Source: Pseudomonas fluorescens (lineage in GTDB: Bacteria > Pseudomonadota > Gammaproteobacteria > Pseudomonadales > Pseudomonadaceae). From it: DNA of 64,000 nt. Location: contig NZ_CABVHY010000009.1 in NCBI RefSeq assembly GCF_902497875.1, positions 159,550 to 223,549 of the forward strand. Direction: 5' to 3'. Positions 21,794-30,324 of the stretch are shown piece by piece (within the stretch, counting starts at the first letter, position 1; every line of letters begins with the position of its first letter). The position numbers and the translations under genes are program-made. The notes under the pieces are model-generated. The model was not told where the DNA came from. It saw only the letters and a program-made list of their open reading frames with translations, and ran no database searches.

Positions 21794-24496
21794 ATGCCGC
21801 AGGTGGATCCAGAACTCTTCGACCGCGGTCAGTTCCAGGCTGAACTGGCCTTGAAGGCCAGCCCGATTGCGGCCTTCAAGAAAGCTATTCGTCAGGCCCG
21901 CGAGGTGCTTGATGAACGCTTTCGCTGCGGCCGGGATATCCGCCGACTGATCGAGGATCGCGCCTGGTTCGTCGATAACATCCTGCAAAAGGCCTGGGAC
22001 CAGTTCGACTGGAGCGAAGACGCCGACATCGCCCTGGTCGCGGTCGGCGGCTATGGCCGCGGTGAGTTGCATCCCTACTCTGACATCGACCTGCTGATCC
22101 TGCTGGACAGCGCCGATCATGAAATCTTCCGTGACTCCATCGAGCGTTTTCTGACGCTGCTGTGGGATATCGGCCTGGAAGTCGGGCAAAGCGTGCGCTC
22201 GGTGGACGAATGCGCAGAGGAAGCCCGAGCCGACCTGACAGTCGTCACCAACCTCATGGAGAGCCGCACCATTACTGGCCCCGAGCGGTTGCGTCAGCGC
22301 ATGCTGGAAGTCACCAGTACCGCTCATATGTGGCCGAGCAAGGAGTTTTTCCTGGCCAAGCGCGCCGAACAAAAGGCTCGCCACCACAAGTACAACGATA
22401 CCGAATACAACCTGGAACCCAACGTCAAAGGTTCCCCCGGTGGCCTGCGGGACATCCAGACCCTGCTGTGGGTCGCCCGGCGCCAATACGGTACGCTGAA
22501 TCTGCGCGCGCTGGCTGGCGAAGGTTTTCTGGTGGAGAGCGAGAACGCCCTGCTGGCGTCGTCCCAGGAATTCCTCTGGAAAGTCCGCTACGCCCTGCAC
22601 ATGCTGGCCGGCCGCTCCGAAGACCGCCTGCTGTTCGACCACCAACGTTCGATCGCCGGCTTGCTGGGCTTCGAGGGTGAGGACGCCAAGCACACCATCG
22701 AAAGCTTCATGCAGCAGTACTACCGAGTGGTCATGAGCATTGCCCAGCTCAGTGACCTGATCATCCAGCACTTCGAGGAAATCATTCTCGCGCCGGAAGA
22801 TGAAACGCCACCGCAACCGCTCAATTCGCGCTTCCAGCTGCACGACGGCTACATCGAAGTCACCCGGGTCAATGTGTTCAAGCGCACGCCATTCGCCATG
22901 CTGGAAATGTTCCTGCTTATGGCCCAGCACCCGGAGATCAAAGGGGTTCGCGCCGATACCGTACGCTTGCTACGGGAAAACCGTCACTTGATCGACGATG
23001 ATTTCCGCAACGACATCCGCAATACCAGCCTGTTCATCGAATTGTTCAAGTGCGAGATCGGCATCCATCGCAATCTTCGACGGATGAACAGGTACGGCAT
23101 CCTCGGGCGCTATTTGCCGGAGTTCGGCTTCATTGTCGGCCAGATGCAGCACGACCTGTTCCACATCTATACGGTCGATGCCCATACCCTGAATCTGATC
23201 AAACACCTGCGCAAACTGCAGTACACCCAGGTTTCCGAGAAATTCCCGCTGGCCAGCAAACTCATGGGCAAGCTGCCCAAGCCCGAGCTGATCTACCTGG
23301 CCGGCCTGTATCACGACATCGGCAAGGGTCGGCATGGCGATCATTCGGACATTGGCGCGGTGGATGCCGAGGCGTTCTGCGCGCGCCATCAACTGCCGCA
23401 GTGGGACACCCGGCTGATTGTCTGGCTGGTGCAGAACCATCTGGTGATGTCGACCACCGCCCAGCGCAAGGATCTTTCCGATCCACAGGTAATCCACGAC
23501 TTCGCACAGATCGTCAGCGATGAAACCCACCTCGACTACCTGTACGTACTGACCGTCGCCGACATCAACGCGACCAACCCGACCCTGTGGAATTCCTGGC
23601 GGGCCAGCCTGTTGCGTCAGCTCTACACCGAGACCAAGCGCGCCTTGCGCCGCGGCCTGGAAAACCCGGTGGATCGCGAAGAACAGATCCGCCAGACCCA
23701 GAGTGCCGCCTTGGACATCCTGGTGCGCGGCGGCACCGACCCGGACGACGTCGAACAGCTCTGGGCGCAATTGGGCGATGACTACTTCCTGCGTCATACC
23801 GCCGGCGACGTGGCCTGGCACAGCGATGCGATCCTGCAGCAACCGGCCGATGGCGGCCCGCTGGTGCTGATTAAGGAAACCACTCAGCGGGAATTCGAGG
23901 GTGGCACCCAGATCTTCATCTACGCGCCGGATCAGCACGATTTCTTCGCCGTGACGGTGGCCGCGATGGACCAGCTCAACCTGAACATTCATGACGCTCG
24001 GGTCATCACCTCCAGCAGCCAGTTCACCCTCGACACCTATATCGTGCTCGACACCGACGGCGACTCGATCGGCGACAATCCGGCACGGGTCAAGCAGATT
24101 CGCGACGGCCTGACCGAAGCCCTGCACAACCCGGATGACTACCCGACCATTATCCAGCGTCGGGTGCCGCGCCAGCTCAAGCACTTTGCATTCCCGCCAC
24201 AGGTCACCATCCACAACGATGCCCAGCGTCCGGTGACGGTCCTCGAGCTAAGCGCCCCGGATCGGCCTGGCCTGCTGGCGCGGATCGGTAACATCTTCCT
24301 CGAGTTCGACCTGTCACTGCAGAACGCCAAGATCGCCACCCTCGGCGAGCGCGTGGAAGACGTGTTTTTCATCACCGACGCGAATAATCAGCCGCTTTCA
24401 GACCCGCAACTGTGCAGCCGTTTGCAGGACGCAATCGTCAAACAGCTGAGCGTCAGCCATGAACCGAATATCGAACTGTCGCGCATCAGCATTTAG
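21794..24496 (+). CDS. glnD: PII uridylyltransferase/uridylyl-removing enzyme GlnD
   Basis: GlnD senses glutamine and adds or removes UMP on the PII proteins that steer nitrogen assimilation. The 900-aa protein has four parts. The nucleotidyltransferase domain ([19 protein letters not shown], about residue 90) comes first. A PII-uridylyltransferase segment and the HD hydrolase domain ([14 protein letters not shown], about 505) follow, and two C-terminal ACT domains ([31 protein letters not shown]) bind glutamine. AAAGGAAAG serves as ribosome site. Confidence 0.97.
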   Translation: MPQVDPELFDRGQFQAELALKASPIAAFKKAIRQAREVLDERFRCGRDIRRLIEDRAWFVDNILQKAWDQFDWSEDADIALVAVGGYGRGELHPYSDIDLLILLDSADHEIFRDSIERFLTLLWDIGLEVGQSVRSVDECAEEARADLTVVTNLMESRTITGPERLRQRMLEVTSTAHMWPSKEFFLAKRAEQKARHHKYNDTEYNLEPNVKGSPGGLRDIQTLLWVARRQYGTLNLRALAGEGFLVESENALLASSQEFLWKVRYALHMLAGRSEDRLLFDHQRSIAGLLGFEGEDAKHTIESFMQQYYRVVMSIAQLSDLIIQHFEEIILAPEDETPPQPLNSRFQLHDGYIEVTRVNVFKRTPFAMLEMFLLMAQHPEIKGVRADTVRLLRENRHLIDDDFRNDIRNTSLFIELFKCEIGIHRNLRRMNRYGILGRYLPEFGFIVGQMQHDLFHIYTVDAHTLNLIKHLRKLQYTQVSEKFPLASKLMGKLPKPELIYLAGLYHDIGKGRHGDHSDIGAVDAEAFCARHQLPQWDTRLIVWLVQNHLVMSTTAQRKDLSDPQVIHDFAQIVSDETHLDYLYVLTVADINATNPTLWNSWRASLLRQLYTETKRALRRGLENPVDREEQIRQTQSAALDILVRGGTDPDDVEQLWAQLGDDYFLRHTAGDVAWHSDAILQQPADGGPLVLIKETTQREFEGGTQIFIYAPDQHDFFAVTVAAMDQLNLNIHDARVITSSSQFTLDTYIVLDTDGDSIGDNPARVKQIRDGLTEALHNPDDYPTIIQRRVPRQLKHFAFPPQVTIHNDAQRPVTVLELSAPDRPGLLARIGNIFLEFDLSLQNAKIATLGERVEDVFFITDANNQPLSDPQLCSRLQDAIVKQLSVSHEPNIELSRISI

Positions 24497-24530
24497 CCGC
24501 GCGCCATGACCTGAGTGAGATCCGCCAGCA

Positions 24531-25730
24531 ATGAACAACGCTCTGAACCAGTTGCAGCCCTACCCGTTCGAGAAACTCCGCGCCCTGCTCGGCACCGTGC
24601 AACCCACAGCAGACAAACGCCCGATCGCCCTGTCCATCGGCGAGCCGAAACACCGCTCGCCGGGCTTTGTCGCCGAAGCGCTGGCCAGCAACCTGGACCA
24701 GATGGCGGTATACCCGACCACGCTGGGCATACCGGCCCTGCGCGAAGCGATTGCTCACTGGTGCGAGCGCCGTTTCAGCGTTCCAGACGGCTGGCTCGAC
24801 CCGGCGCGCAACGTACTGCCGGTCAACGGTACCCGGGAGGCGCTGTTCGCTTTCACCCAGACCGTGGTCAATCGCAGCGATGAAGCGCTGGTGATCAGCC
24901 CAAACCCGTTCTATCAGATCTACGAAGGTGCAGCCTTCCTCGCCGGGGCCAAGCCACATTACCTGCCATGCCTCGACGAAAACGGCTTCAATCCGGACTT
25001 CGACGCGGTGCCGGCAGAGATCTGGCAACGCTGCCAGATCCTGTTCCTGTGCTCGCCGGGTAACCCCACCGGCGCGCTGATCCCACTGGACACCTTGAAA
25101 AAGCTGATCGCCCTGGCCGATGAATTCGACTTCGTGATCGCTGCCGACGAGTGCTACAGCGAGCTGTACTTCGACGAACAAACACCGCCGCCGGGCCTGC
25201 TCAGCGCCTGCGTCGAATTGGGCCGCAAGGACTTCAAGCGCTGCGTGGTGTTCCACAGCCTGTCCAAACGCTCCAACTTGCCGGGCCTGCGTTCCGGTTT
25301 CGTCGCCGGCGATGCCGAGGTGCTCAAGGCGTTTCTGCTGTACCGCACTTACCATGGCTGCGCCATGCCGGTTCAGACCCAGCTCGCCAGCATTGCGGCG
25401 TGGAACGACGAAGAACATGTACGCGCCAACCGCACGCTGTATCGGGAAAAGTTCGATGCGGTACTGGAGATTCTCAGTCCGGTACTGGACGTGCAGCGCC
25501 CGGATGGTGGTTTCTATCTGTGGCCGAATGTTGAAGGGGATGACGCCGAATTCTGCCGCGAACTGTTCGCGCAAGAACATGTGACGGTGGTGCCAGGCTC
25601 GTACCTGTCCCGTGAAGTCGACGGCTTTAATCCGGGCGCCGGGCGCGTGCGGATGGCGCTGGTAGCGCCGCTGGCGGAATGTGTCGAAGCGGCAACGCGG
25701 ATTCGCGACTTCATTCAGCGTCGGCGATAA
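24531..25730 (+). CDS. dapC: Succinyldiaminopimelate transaminase
   Basis: DapC converts N-succinyl-2-amino-6-ketopimelate to N-succinyl-LL-diaminopimelate with glutamate in lysine and peptidoglycan synthesis. It is a 399-aa fold-type I PLP enzyme. SPNPFYQIYEG, CSPGNPTGALIP, DECYSELYF and the PLP-lysine segment HSLSKRSNLPGLRSGF are visible. It starts 34 nt after glnD. dapD follows after yffB and dapE lies 6 kb further, so three steps of the succinylase branch lie close together. Confidence 0.94.
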   Translation: MNNALNQLQPYPFEKLRALLGTVQPTADKRPIALSIGEPKHRSPGFVAEALASNLDQMAVYPTTLGIPALREAIAHWCERRFSVPDGWLDPARNVLPVNGTREALFAFTQTVVNRSDEALVISPNPFYQIYEGAAFLAGAKPHYLPCLDENGFNPDFDAVPAEIWQRCQILFLCSPGNPTGALIPLDTLKKLIALADEFDFVIAADECYSELYFDEQTPPPGLLSACVELGRKDFKRCVVFHSLSKRSNLPGLRSGFVAGDAEVLKAFLLYRTYHGCAMPVQTQLASIAAWNDEEHVRANRTLYREKFDAVLEILSPVLDVQRPDGGFYLWPNVEGDDAEFCRELFAQEHVTVVPGSYLSREVDGFNPGAGRVRMALVAPLAECVEAATRIRDFIQRRR

Positions 25731-25740
25731 CAACACCTTC

Positions 25741-25825
25741 TGTAGGAGCTGGCGCAGGCTGCGATCTTTTGATTTTCAGCGCCCTTAATGACGCTAAAAG
25801 ATCGCACGCCCGCGCCAGCCCCCAC
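25741..25825. repeat. REP doublet, GTAGGAGCTG-GATCTTTT class
   Basis: Inverted arms at 25741-25770 and 25793-25825 share GGAGCTGGCGC / GCGCCAGCCCC and GCGATCTTTT / AAAAGATCGC. The element begins 11 nt past the dapC stop. The same class occurs at 39057, 51518 and 53755. Confidence 0.85.
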
Positions 25826-25970
25826 GGAATCGCGTGTAGCCGCAATTTCACCTGCGGCCCATTCCAGTAACACAATGCGACAAAGGTCGGCCGCCGCCGA
25901 CGCCGAAACCGCCCGGTCATGGCATAATCCGTCACCTTTCGTTTCCAGCACCTGCAAAGGGGGCAATTCC

Positions 25971-26333
25971 TTGACCGTCTCAAGCAAAACGTTGCACCTT
26001 TTCGGCATCAAAGCCTGCGACACCATGAAAAAGGCGCGCACCTGGCTCGATGAAAACGCTGTCAACTATGACTTCCATGATTACAAAACGGCCGGAATCG
26101 ACCGTGAACACCTGAGCCAGTGGTGCAACGAGCACGGCTGGCAAGTGGTATTGAACCGTGCAGGCACGACCTTTCGCAAACTCGACGACGAACGCAAAGC
26201 CGATCTCGATCAAGCGAAAGCCATCGAACTGATGCTCGCACAACCCTCGATGATCAAGCGCCCGGTGCTCGATCTCGGTGACAGAACCCTGATTGGCTTC
26301 AAGCCAGATATCTACGCGGCAGCTTTTGCATAA
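25971..26333 (+). CDS. yffB: ArsC/Spx-family reductase YffB
   Basis: This 120-aa thioredoxin-fold protein of the ArsC family has a single active-site Cys in FGIKACDTMKKA and the cis-Pro region KRPVLDLGD. I chose the TTG at 25971, preceded by AAAGGGGG at good spacing; an earlier ATG in frame lies in the REP element and is unlikely. Glutathione-dependent reductase activity is assumed from the family, and the substrate is unknown. It sits between dapC and dapD; the family also neighbours dapE in E. coli. Confidence 0.85.
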   Translation: MTVSSKTLHLFGIKACDTMKKARTWLDENAVNYDFHDYKTAGIDREHLSQWCNEHGWQVVLNRAGTTFRKLDDERKADLDQAKAIELMLAQPSMIKRPVLDLGDRTLIGFKPDIYAAAFA

Positions 26334-26366
26334 GCCTGCCCGTTCATTATTGTAAGAGGTAACTGC

Positions 26367-27401
26367 ATGTCCACTACCCTGTTCAGCCTGGCATTTGGTG
26401 TCGGTACCCAGAATCGTCAAGGCGCGTGGCTGGAAGTGTTTTACGCCCAGCCATTGCTCAATCCATCGGCCGAGCTGGTTGCCGCCATTGCTCCGATCCT
26501 GGGTTACACCGAAGGCAATCAGGCCATCGCCTTCACCACCGCTCAAGCCGCGCAACTGGCCGAAGCCCTGAAAAGCGTCGATGCCGCTCAAGCCGCGTTG
26601 CTGACCCGTCTGGCCGAAAGCCACAAGCCGTTGGTCGCCACCTTGCTGGCAGAAGACGCCCAACTGAGTTCCACCCCCGAGGCCTACCTCAAGCTGCACT
26701 TGCTGTCCCATCGACTGGTCAAGCCCCATGGCCTGAACCTCGCCGGGATCTTCCCGCTGCTGCCGAACGTGGCCTGGACCAGCCAGGGCGCGATCGACCT
26801 TGCCGAACTGGCCGAGCACCAACTCGAAGCCCGTCTGCGCGGCGAGTTACTGGAAGTATTCTCGGTCGACAAGTTTCCGAAAATGACCGACTACGTGGTA
26901 CCGGCTGGCGTGCGTATCGCTGACGCTGCACGGATTCGCCTGGGCGCCTACGTCGGCGAAGGCACCACCGTGATGCACGAAGGCTTCGTCAACTTCAACG
27001 CCGGCACCGAAGGCCCGGGCATGATCGAAGGCCGCGTCTCGGCCGGCGTATTCGTCGGCAAGGGTTCGGACCTGGGTGGCGGTTGCTCGACCATGGGCAC
27101 CCTGTCCGGTGGTGGCAACATCATCATCAAGGTCGGCGAAGGCTGCCTGATCGGCGCCAACGCCGGGATCGGCATTCCGTTGGGCGACCGCAACACCGTC
27201 GAATCCGGCCTGTACGTGACTGCCGGGACCAAAGTGGCGCTGCTCGACGAGAACAATCAACTGGTCAAAGTGGTCAAGGCTCGCGAACTGGCTGGTCAAC
27301 CTGACCTGCTGTTCCGCCGCAATTCAGTGACCGGTGCCGTGGAATGCAAAACCCACAAATCGGCCATCGAACTGAACGAAGCGCTGCACGCTCACAACTA
27401 A
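26367..27401 (+). CDS. dapD: Tetrahydrodipicolinate N-succinyltransferase
   Basis: DapD uses succinyl-CoA to acylate tetrahydrodipicolinate, opening the succinylase branch of lysine synthesis. The 344-aa protein is the long form found in pseudomonads. It has an N-terminal domain and a left-handed beta-helix from about residue 185 (RLGAYVGEGTTVMHEGFVNF, GCSTMGTLSGGG, GEGCLIGANAGIGIPLGD). GTAAGAGGT upstream can serve as ribosome site. Confidence 0.96.
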   Translation: MSTTLFSLAFGVGTQNRQGAWLEVFYAQPLLNPSAELVAAIAPILGYTEGNQAIAFTTAQAAQLAEALKSVDAAQAALLTRLAESHKPLVATLLAEDAQLSSTPEAYLKLHLLSHRLVKPHGLNLAGIFPLLPNVAWTSQGAIDLAELAEHQLEARLRGELLEVFSVDKFPKMTDYVVPAGVRIADAARIRLGAYVGEGTTVMHEGFVNFNAGTEGPGMIEGRVSAGVFVGKGSDLGGGCSTMGTLSGGGNIIIKVGEGCLIGANAGIGIPLGDRNTVESGLYVTAGTKVALLDENNQLVKVVKARELAGQPDLLFRRNSVTGAVECKTHKSAIELNEALHAHN

Positions 27402-27420
27402 GCAGAGCGTCAAACGATCA

Positions 27421-27445
27421 CCTGTAGGAGCGTCGCTCCTACAGG
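27421..27445. repeat. Perfect 12-bp inverted repeat after dapD
   Basis: CCTGTAGGAGCG and its exact complement are separated by a single T, 19 nt past the dapD stop. It resembles a minimal REP arm (GTAGGAGC). There is no T-run after it, so terminator function is uncertain. Confidence 0.7.
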
Positions 27446-27486
27446 GTCAGGCGTACACCCGCCCATGTTCACCAGGGCTCAATAGC

Positions 27487-28692
27487 ATGATGATTTCCTC
27501 TCCCTGGCGCGCCGATTTTCCGGCCATCGCCGCTCTGCAACGGCAAGACCAGACCTATCTGGACAACGCCGCCACCACTCAGAAACCCCAAGCCCTGCTG
27601 GACGCCCTGACGCACTACTACGCCAACGGCGCGGCCAATGTACATCGGGCTCAACACCTGCCGGGCGCCCACGCCACCCAGGCGTTCGAAGACAGTCGTG
27701 GCAAGGTTGCCCAGTGGCTGAATGCCGGCGCTGACGGGCAGATCATTTTTACCCATGGCGCGACCTCCGCGCTGAACCTCCTGGCCTATGGCCTGGAACA
27801 CCAATTCAATCCGGGCGATGAAATCGTCATCAGCGCCCTGGAACACCACGCCAACCTGCTGCCGTGGCAACAGCTGGCCCTGCGTCGCGACCTTGAGCTG
27901 ATTGTCCTGCCATTGGACGCCGATGGCCTGATCGATCTTGACGCCGCGGCCAGCCTGATCGGCCCGCGCACTCGCCTGCTGGCGGTCAGCCAGTTGTCCA
28001 ACGTACTGGGTGCCTGGCAGCCGTTGCCGGCACTGCTGGCGATGGCCAAGGCCCATGACGCGTTGACCGTGGTCGATGGCGCTCAGGGCGTGGTCCATGG
28101 CCGCCACGATGTGCAGGCGCTGGGTTGCGACTTCTATGTATGTTCCAGTCACAAGCTCTACGGGCCGGACGGGCTTGGCGTGCTGTTTGGCCGTAACGAG
28201 GCGTTGCGCCAGCTGCGTCATTGGCAATTTGGCGGTGAAATGGTGCAAAACGCCGACTATCAGCACGCCTCCTTCCGCCCCGCCCCGCTCGGTTTCGAAG
28301 CCGGAACCCCGCCGATTGCCAGCGTTATCGGCCTTGGCGCGACCCTCGATTACCTGAGCGGGCTCGATCAGGACGCGGTGAACGCCCATGAGGCCGCCTT
28401 GCATGCCTATTTGCTGCAAGGCCTGCTCGCGCGCAAAGGCCTCCGCCTGCTGGGCAAACCGCAGGTGGCGCTGGCCAGTTTTGTCGTCGAGGGTGTGCAT
28501 AACTCTGACGTGGCGCACTTGCTGACCGAGCAGGGCATTGCCGTGCGTGCCGGCCATCATTGTGCGATGCCATTACTGAAAAGCCTGGGCCTGCCGGGGG
28601 CGATTCGGGTTTCCTTGGCGCTGTACAACGATTCCGACGACCTGGAGCGCTTCTTTACCGCTCTGGATCAAGCCCTGGAGCTGCTGCGATGA
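27487..28692 (+). CDS. csdA: Cysteine desulfurase CsdA
   Basis: CsdA takes sulfur from cysteine as an enzyme persulfide and hands it to CsdE. The 401-aa class V aminotransferase-fold protein shows the PLP-lysine segment CSSHKLYGPDGLG and the active-site Cys in RAGHHCAMPLLKSLG. It overlaps csdE by 4 nt, and the CsdE target TcdA is encoded convergently just beyond. That context favours CsdA over SufS, although the sequences are closely related. Confidence 0.93.
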   Translation: MMISSPWRADFPAIAALQRQDQTYLDNAATTQKPQALLDALTHYYANGAANVHRAQHLPGAHATQAFEDSRGKVAQWLNAGADGQIIFTHGATSALNLLAYGLEHQFNPGDEIVISALEHHANLLPWQQLALRRDLELIVLPLDADGLIDLDAAASLIGPRTRLLAVSQLSNVLGAWQPLPALLAMAKAHDALTVVDGAQGVVHGRHDVQALGCDFYVCSSHKLYGPDGLGVLFGRNEALRQLRHWQFGGEMVQNADYQHASFRPAPLGFEAGTPPIASVIGLGATLDYLSGLDQDAVNAHEAALHAYLLQGLLARKGLRLLGKPQVALASFVVEGVHNSDVAHLLTEQGIAVRAGHHCAMPLLKSLGLPGAIRVSLALYNDSDDLERFFTALDQALELLR

Positions 28693-29096
28693 ACCTCCCA
28701 GCCGAAGCGCTGAGCGCACTGCAAACCTTCCAGGCCGCCACCGGCTGGGAACAGCGGGCACGTCTGCTGATGCAGTGGGGCGATCGGCTGCCGGCCTTGA
28801 ACGAGGCGTACAAAATCGACGCCAACCGGGTGCTAGGCTGTGAAAGCCAGGTCTGGTTGATCGGTGACTTGCAGGACAGTCACTGGCAGTTTGCGGCGAG
28901 CAGCGATGCGCGATTGATTCGTGGATTGGTGGCGTTACTGCTGGTGCGGGTCAACGGGTTGTCGGCGCAAGAGTTACAGCAGGTGGATTTGCCGGAGTGG
29001 TTCAACCAGCTGGGATTATCCAGACAGCTGTCGCCATCGCGCAGCAATGGATTGAATGCGGTGTTGCAGCGGATGCGAGAGCTGGCTGACCGCTGA
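28689..29096 (+). CDS. csdE: Sulfur acceptor protein CsdE (SufE family)
   Basis: CsdE accepts persulfide sulfur from CsdA. The 135-aa protein has the acceptor Cys in NRVLGCESQVWLIG. The ATG at 28689 overlaps the csdA stop (ATGA), so the pair is translationally coupled; longer in-frame extensions into csdA are rejected. Confidence 0.93.
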   Translation: MNLPAEALSALQTFQAATGWEQRARLLMQWGDRLPALNEAYKIDANRVLGCESQVWLIGDLQDSHWQFAASSDARLIRGLVALLLVRVNGLSAQELQQVDLPEWFNQLGLSRQLSPSRSNGLNAVLQRMRELADR

Positions 29097-29114
29097 ATCT
29101 GCGGTGTCGGTCAG

Positions 29115-29221
29115 GGCCTCATCGCGAGCAAGCTCGCTCCCACATTATTAGATCCATGTTGAACACAAAAATAGTGGAATAACTCAGACCCTGTGGGAGC
29201 GAGCTTGCTCGCGATGAGGCC
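29115..29221. repeat. REP doublet (REPIN), GTGGGAGCGAGC class
   Basis: Inverted arms at 29115-29144 and 29192-29221 match over 30 bp (GGCCTCATCGCGAGCAAGCT and on) in the convergent csdE-tcdA gap. It may act as a two-way transcript end. Confidence 0.9.
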
Positions 29222-29235
29222 ATCAGCAGCAATAT

Positions 29236-30048
29236 TTAAACCTGAGGCTTGACCCGTTCCGCCGGCCGCCGCACACCGGCAACAATCTTGTCCACCGCCT
29301 TGGTCGCCGCGACCATGCCGAAGGTCGCCGTCACCATCATCACCGCGCCAAAACCACCGGCGCAGTCGAGCTTCACCCCGTCGCCGACAAAACTCTTCTG
29401 CAGGCAAATGCTGCCGTCCGGTTTCGGATAGCGCAGTTGTTCGGTGGAAAACACGCAGGGCACGCTGTAATGACGGGTTACGGTGCGTGAGAAGCCGTAG
29501 TCGCGGCGCAAGGTGGAGCGGACCTTGGAAGCCAGCGGGTCATTAAAGGTCCGGTTCAGGTCACAGACCTGAATCAGCGTCGGGTCGATCTGCCCGCCGG
29601 CGCCGCCGGTGGTGATGATCTGAATCTTGCGACGCTTGCACCAGGCGATCAGCGCCGCCTTGGCGTTGACGCTGTCGATGCAGTCGATCACGCAATCGAT
29701 GTCCGGGGTGATGTACTCGGCCATGGTCTCGCGAGTGACGAAGTCGGCCACCGCATGCACCTTGCAGTCCGGGTTGATCCCACGCAGGCGTTCAGCCATC
29801 ACCTCGACCTTGGCCCGGCCGACGGTACTGTCTAATGCGTGCAACTGGCGATTGCTGTTGCTCACGCAAACATCGTCCAGATCGAACAACGAGATCTCGC
29901 CCACCCCGCAGCGAGCGATGGCTTCCGCCGCCCAGGAGCCGACTCCACCCACCCCGATGATTGCCACATGGGCCGCGCGCAAACGCGCAAGGCCTTCGAT
30001 GCCATACAAACGGGCGACGCCAGCAAACCGCGGATCTTCTGCACTCAT
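29236..30048 (-). CDS. tcdA: tRNA threonylcarbamoyladenosine dehydratase TcdA
   Basis: TcdA (CsdL) is an E1-like enzyme that cyclises t6A37 of tRNAs to ct6A with ATP. The 270-aa product from ATG 30048 (MSAEDPRFAGVARLYG) has the Rossmann segment IIGVGGVGSWAAEAIARCGV and DLDDVCVSNSNRQ for adenylation. A hydrophobic C-terminal segment follows, as in the family. An ATG two codons upstream is possible. It faces csdA-csdE, whose products deliver sulfur to it in E. coli. Confidence 0.93.
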   Translation of the reverse strand: MSAEDPRFAGVARLYGIEGLARLRAAHVAIIGVGGVGSWAAEAIARCGVGEISLFDLDDVCVSNSNRQLHALDSTVGRAKVEVMAERLRGINPDCKVHAVADFVTRETMAEYITPDIDCVIDCIDSVNAKAALIAWCKRRKIQIITTGGAGGQIDPTLIQVCDLNRTFNDPLASKVRSTLRRDYGFSRTVTRHYSVPCVFSTEQLRYPKPDGSICLQKSFVGDGVKLDCAGGFGAVMMVTATFGMVAATKAVDKIVAGVRRPAERVKPQV

Positions 30049-30324
30049 GACCATTACCCCAAAAACCGGCGCGCATTATAGGCCCGATGCTCGCCAAGAG
30101 CATCTTTGCGCTATGAACGGCAGCCAAGCCTGTTCTAATGGACTACGCATCACTGCGATTTAAGCTACAGCACCGCAAGCAAAGAACTTTAATCGACTTG
30201 GATTGCCCAATATCGGACCTTTTCCTGTCCGCTGTACGGTCAATCGAGGGCCAGTGTAGGATGCGCGCCGTTTGGCACCTGCCGGCAGTTCTTCGTTCCA
30301 CACCCTTTGGAACCCGAAATAGCT

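Noticed and set aside
20915..22930. 671-codon open frame opposite map and glnD
   Set aside because: It spans two real genes and their gap in antisense and shows no known domain.
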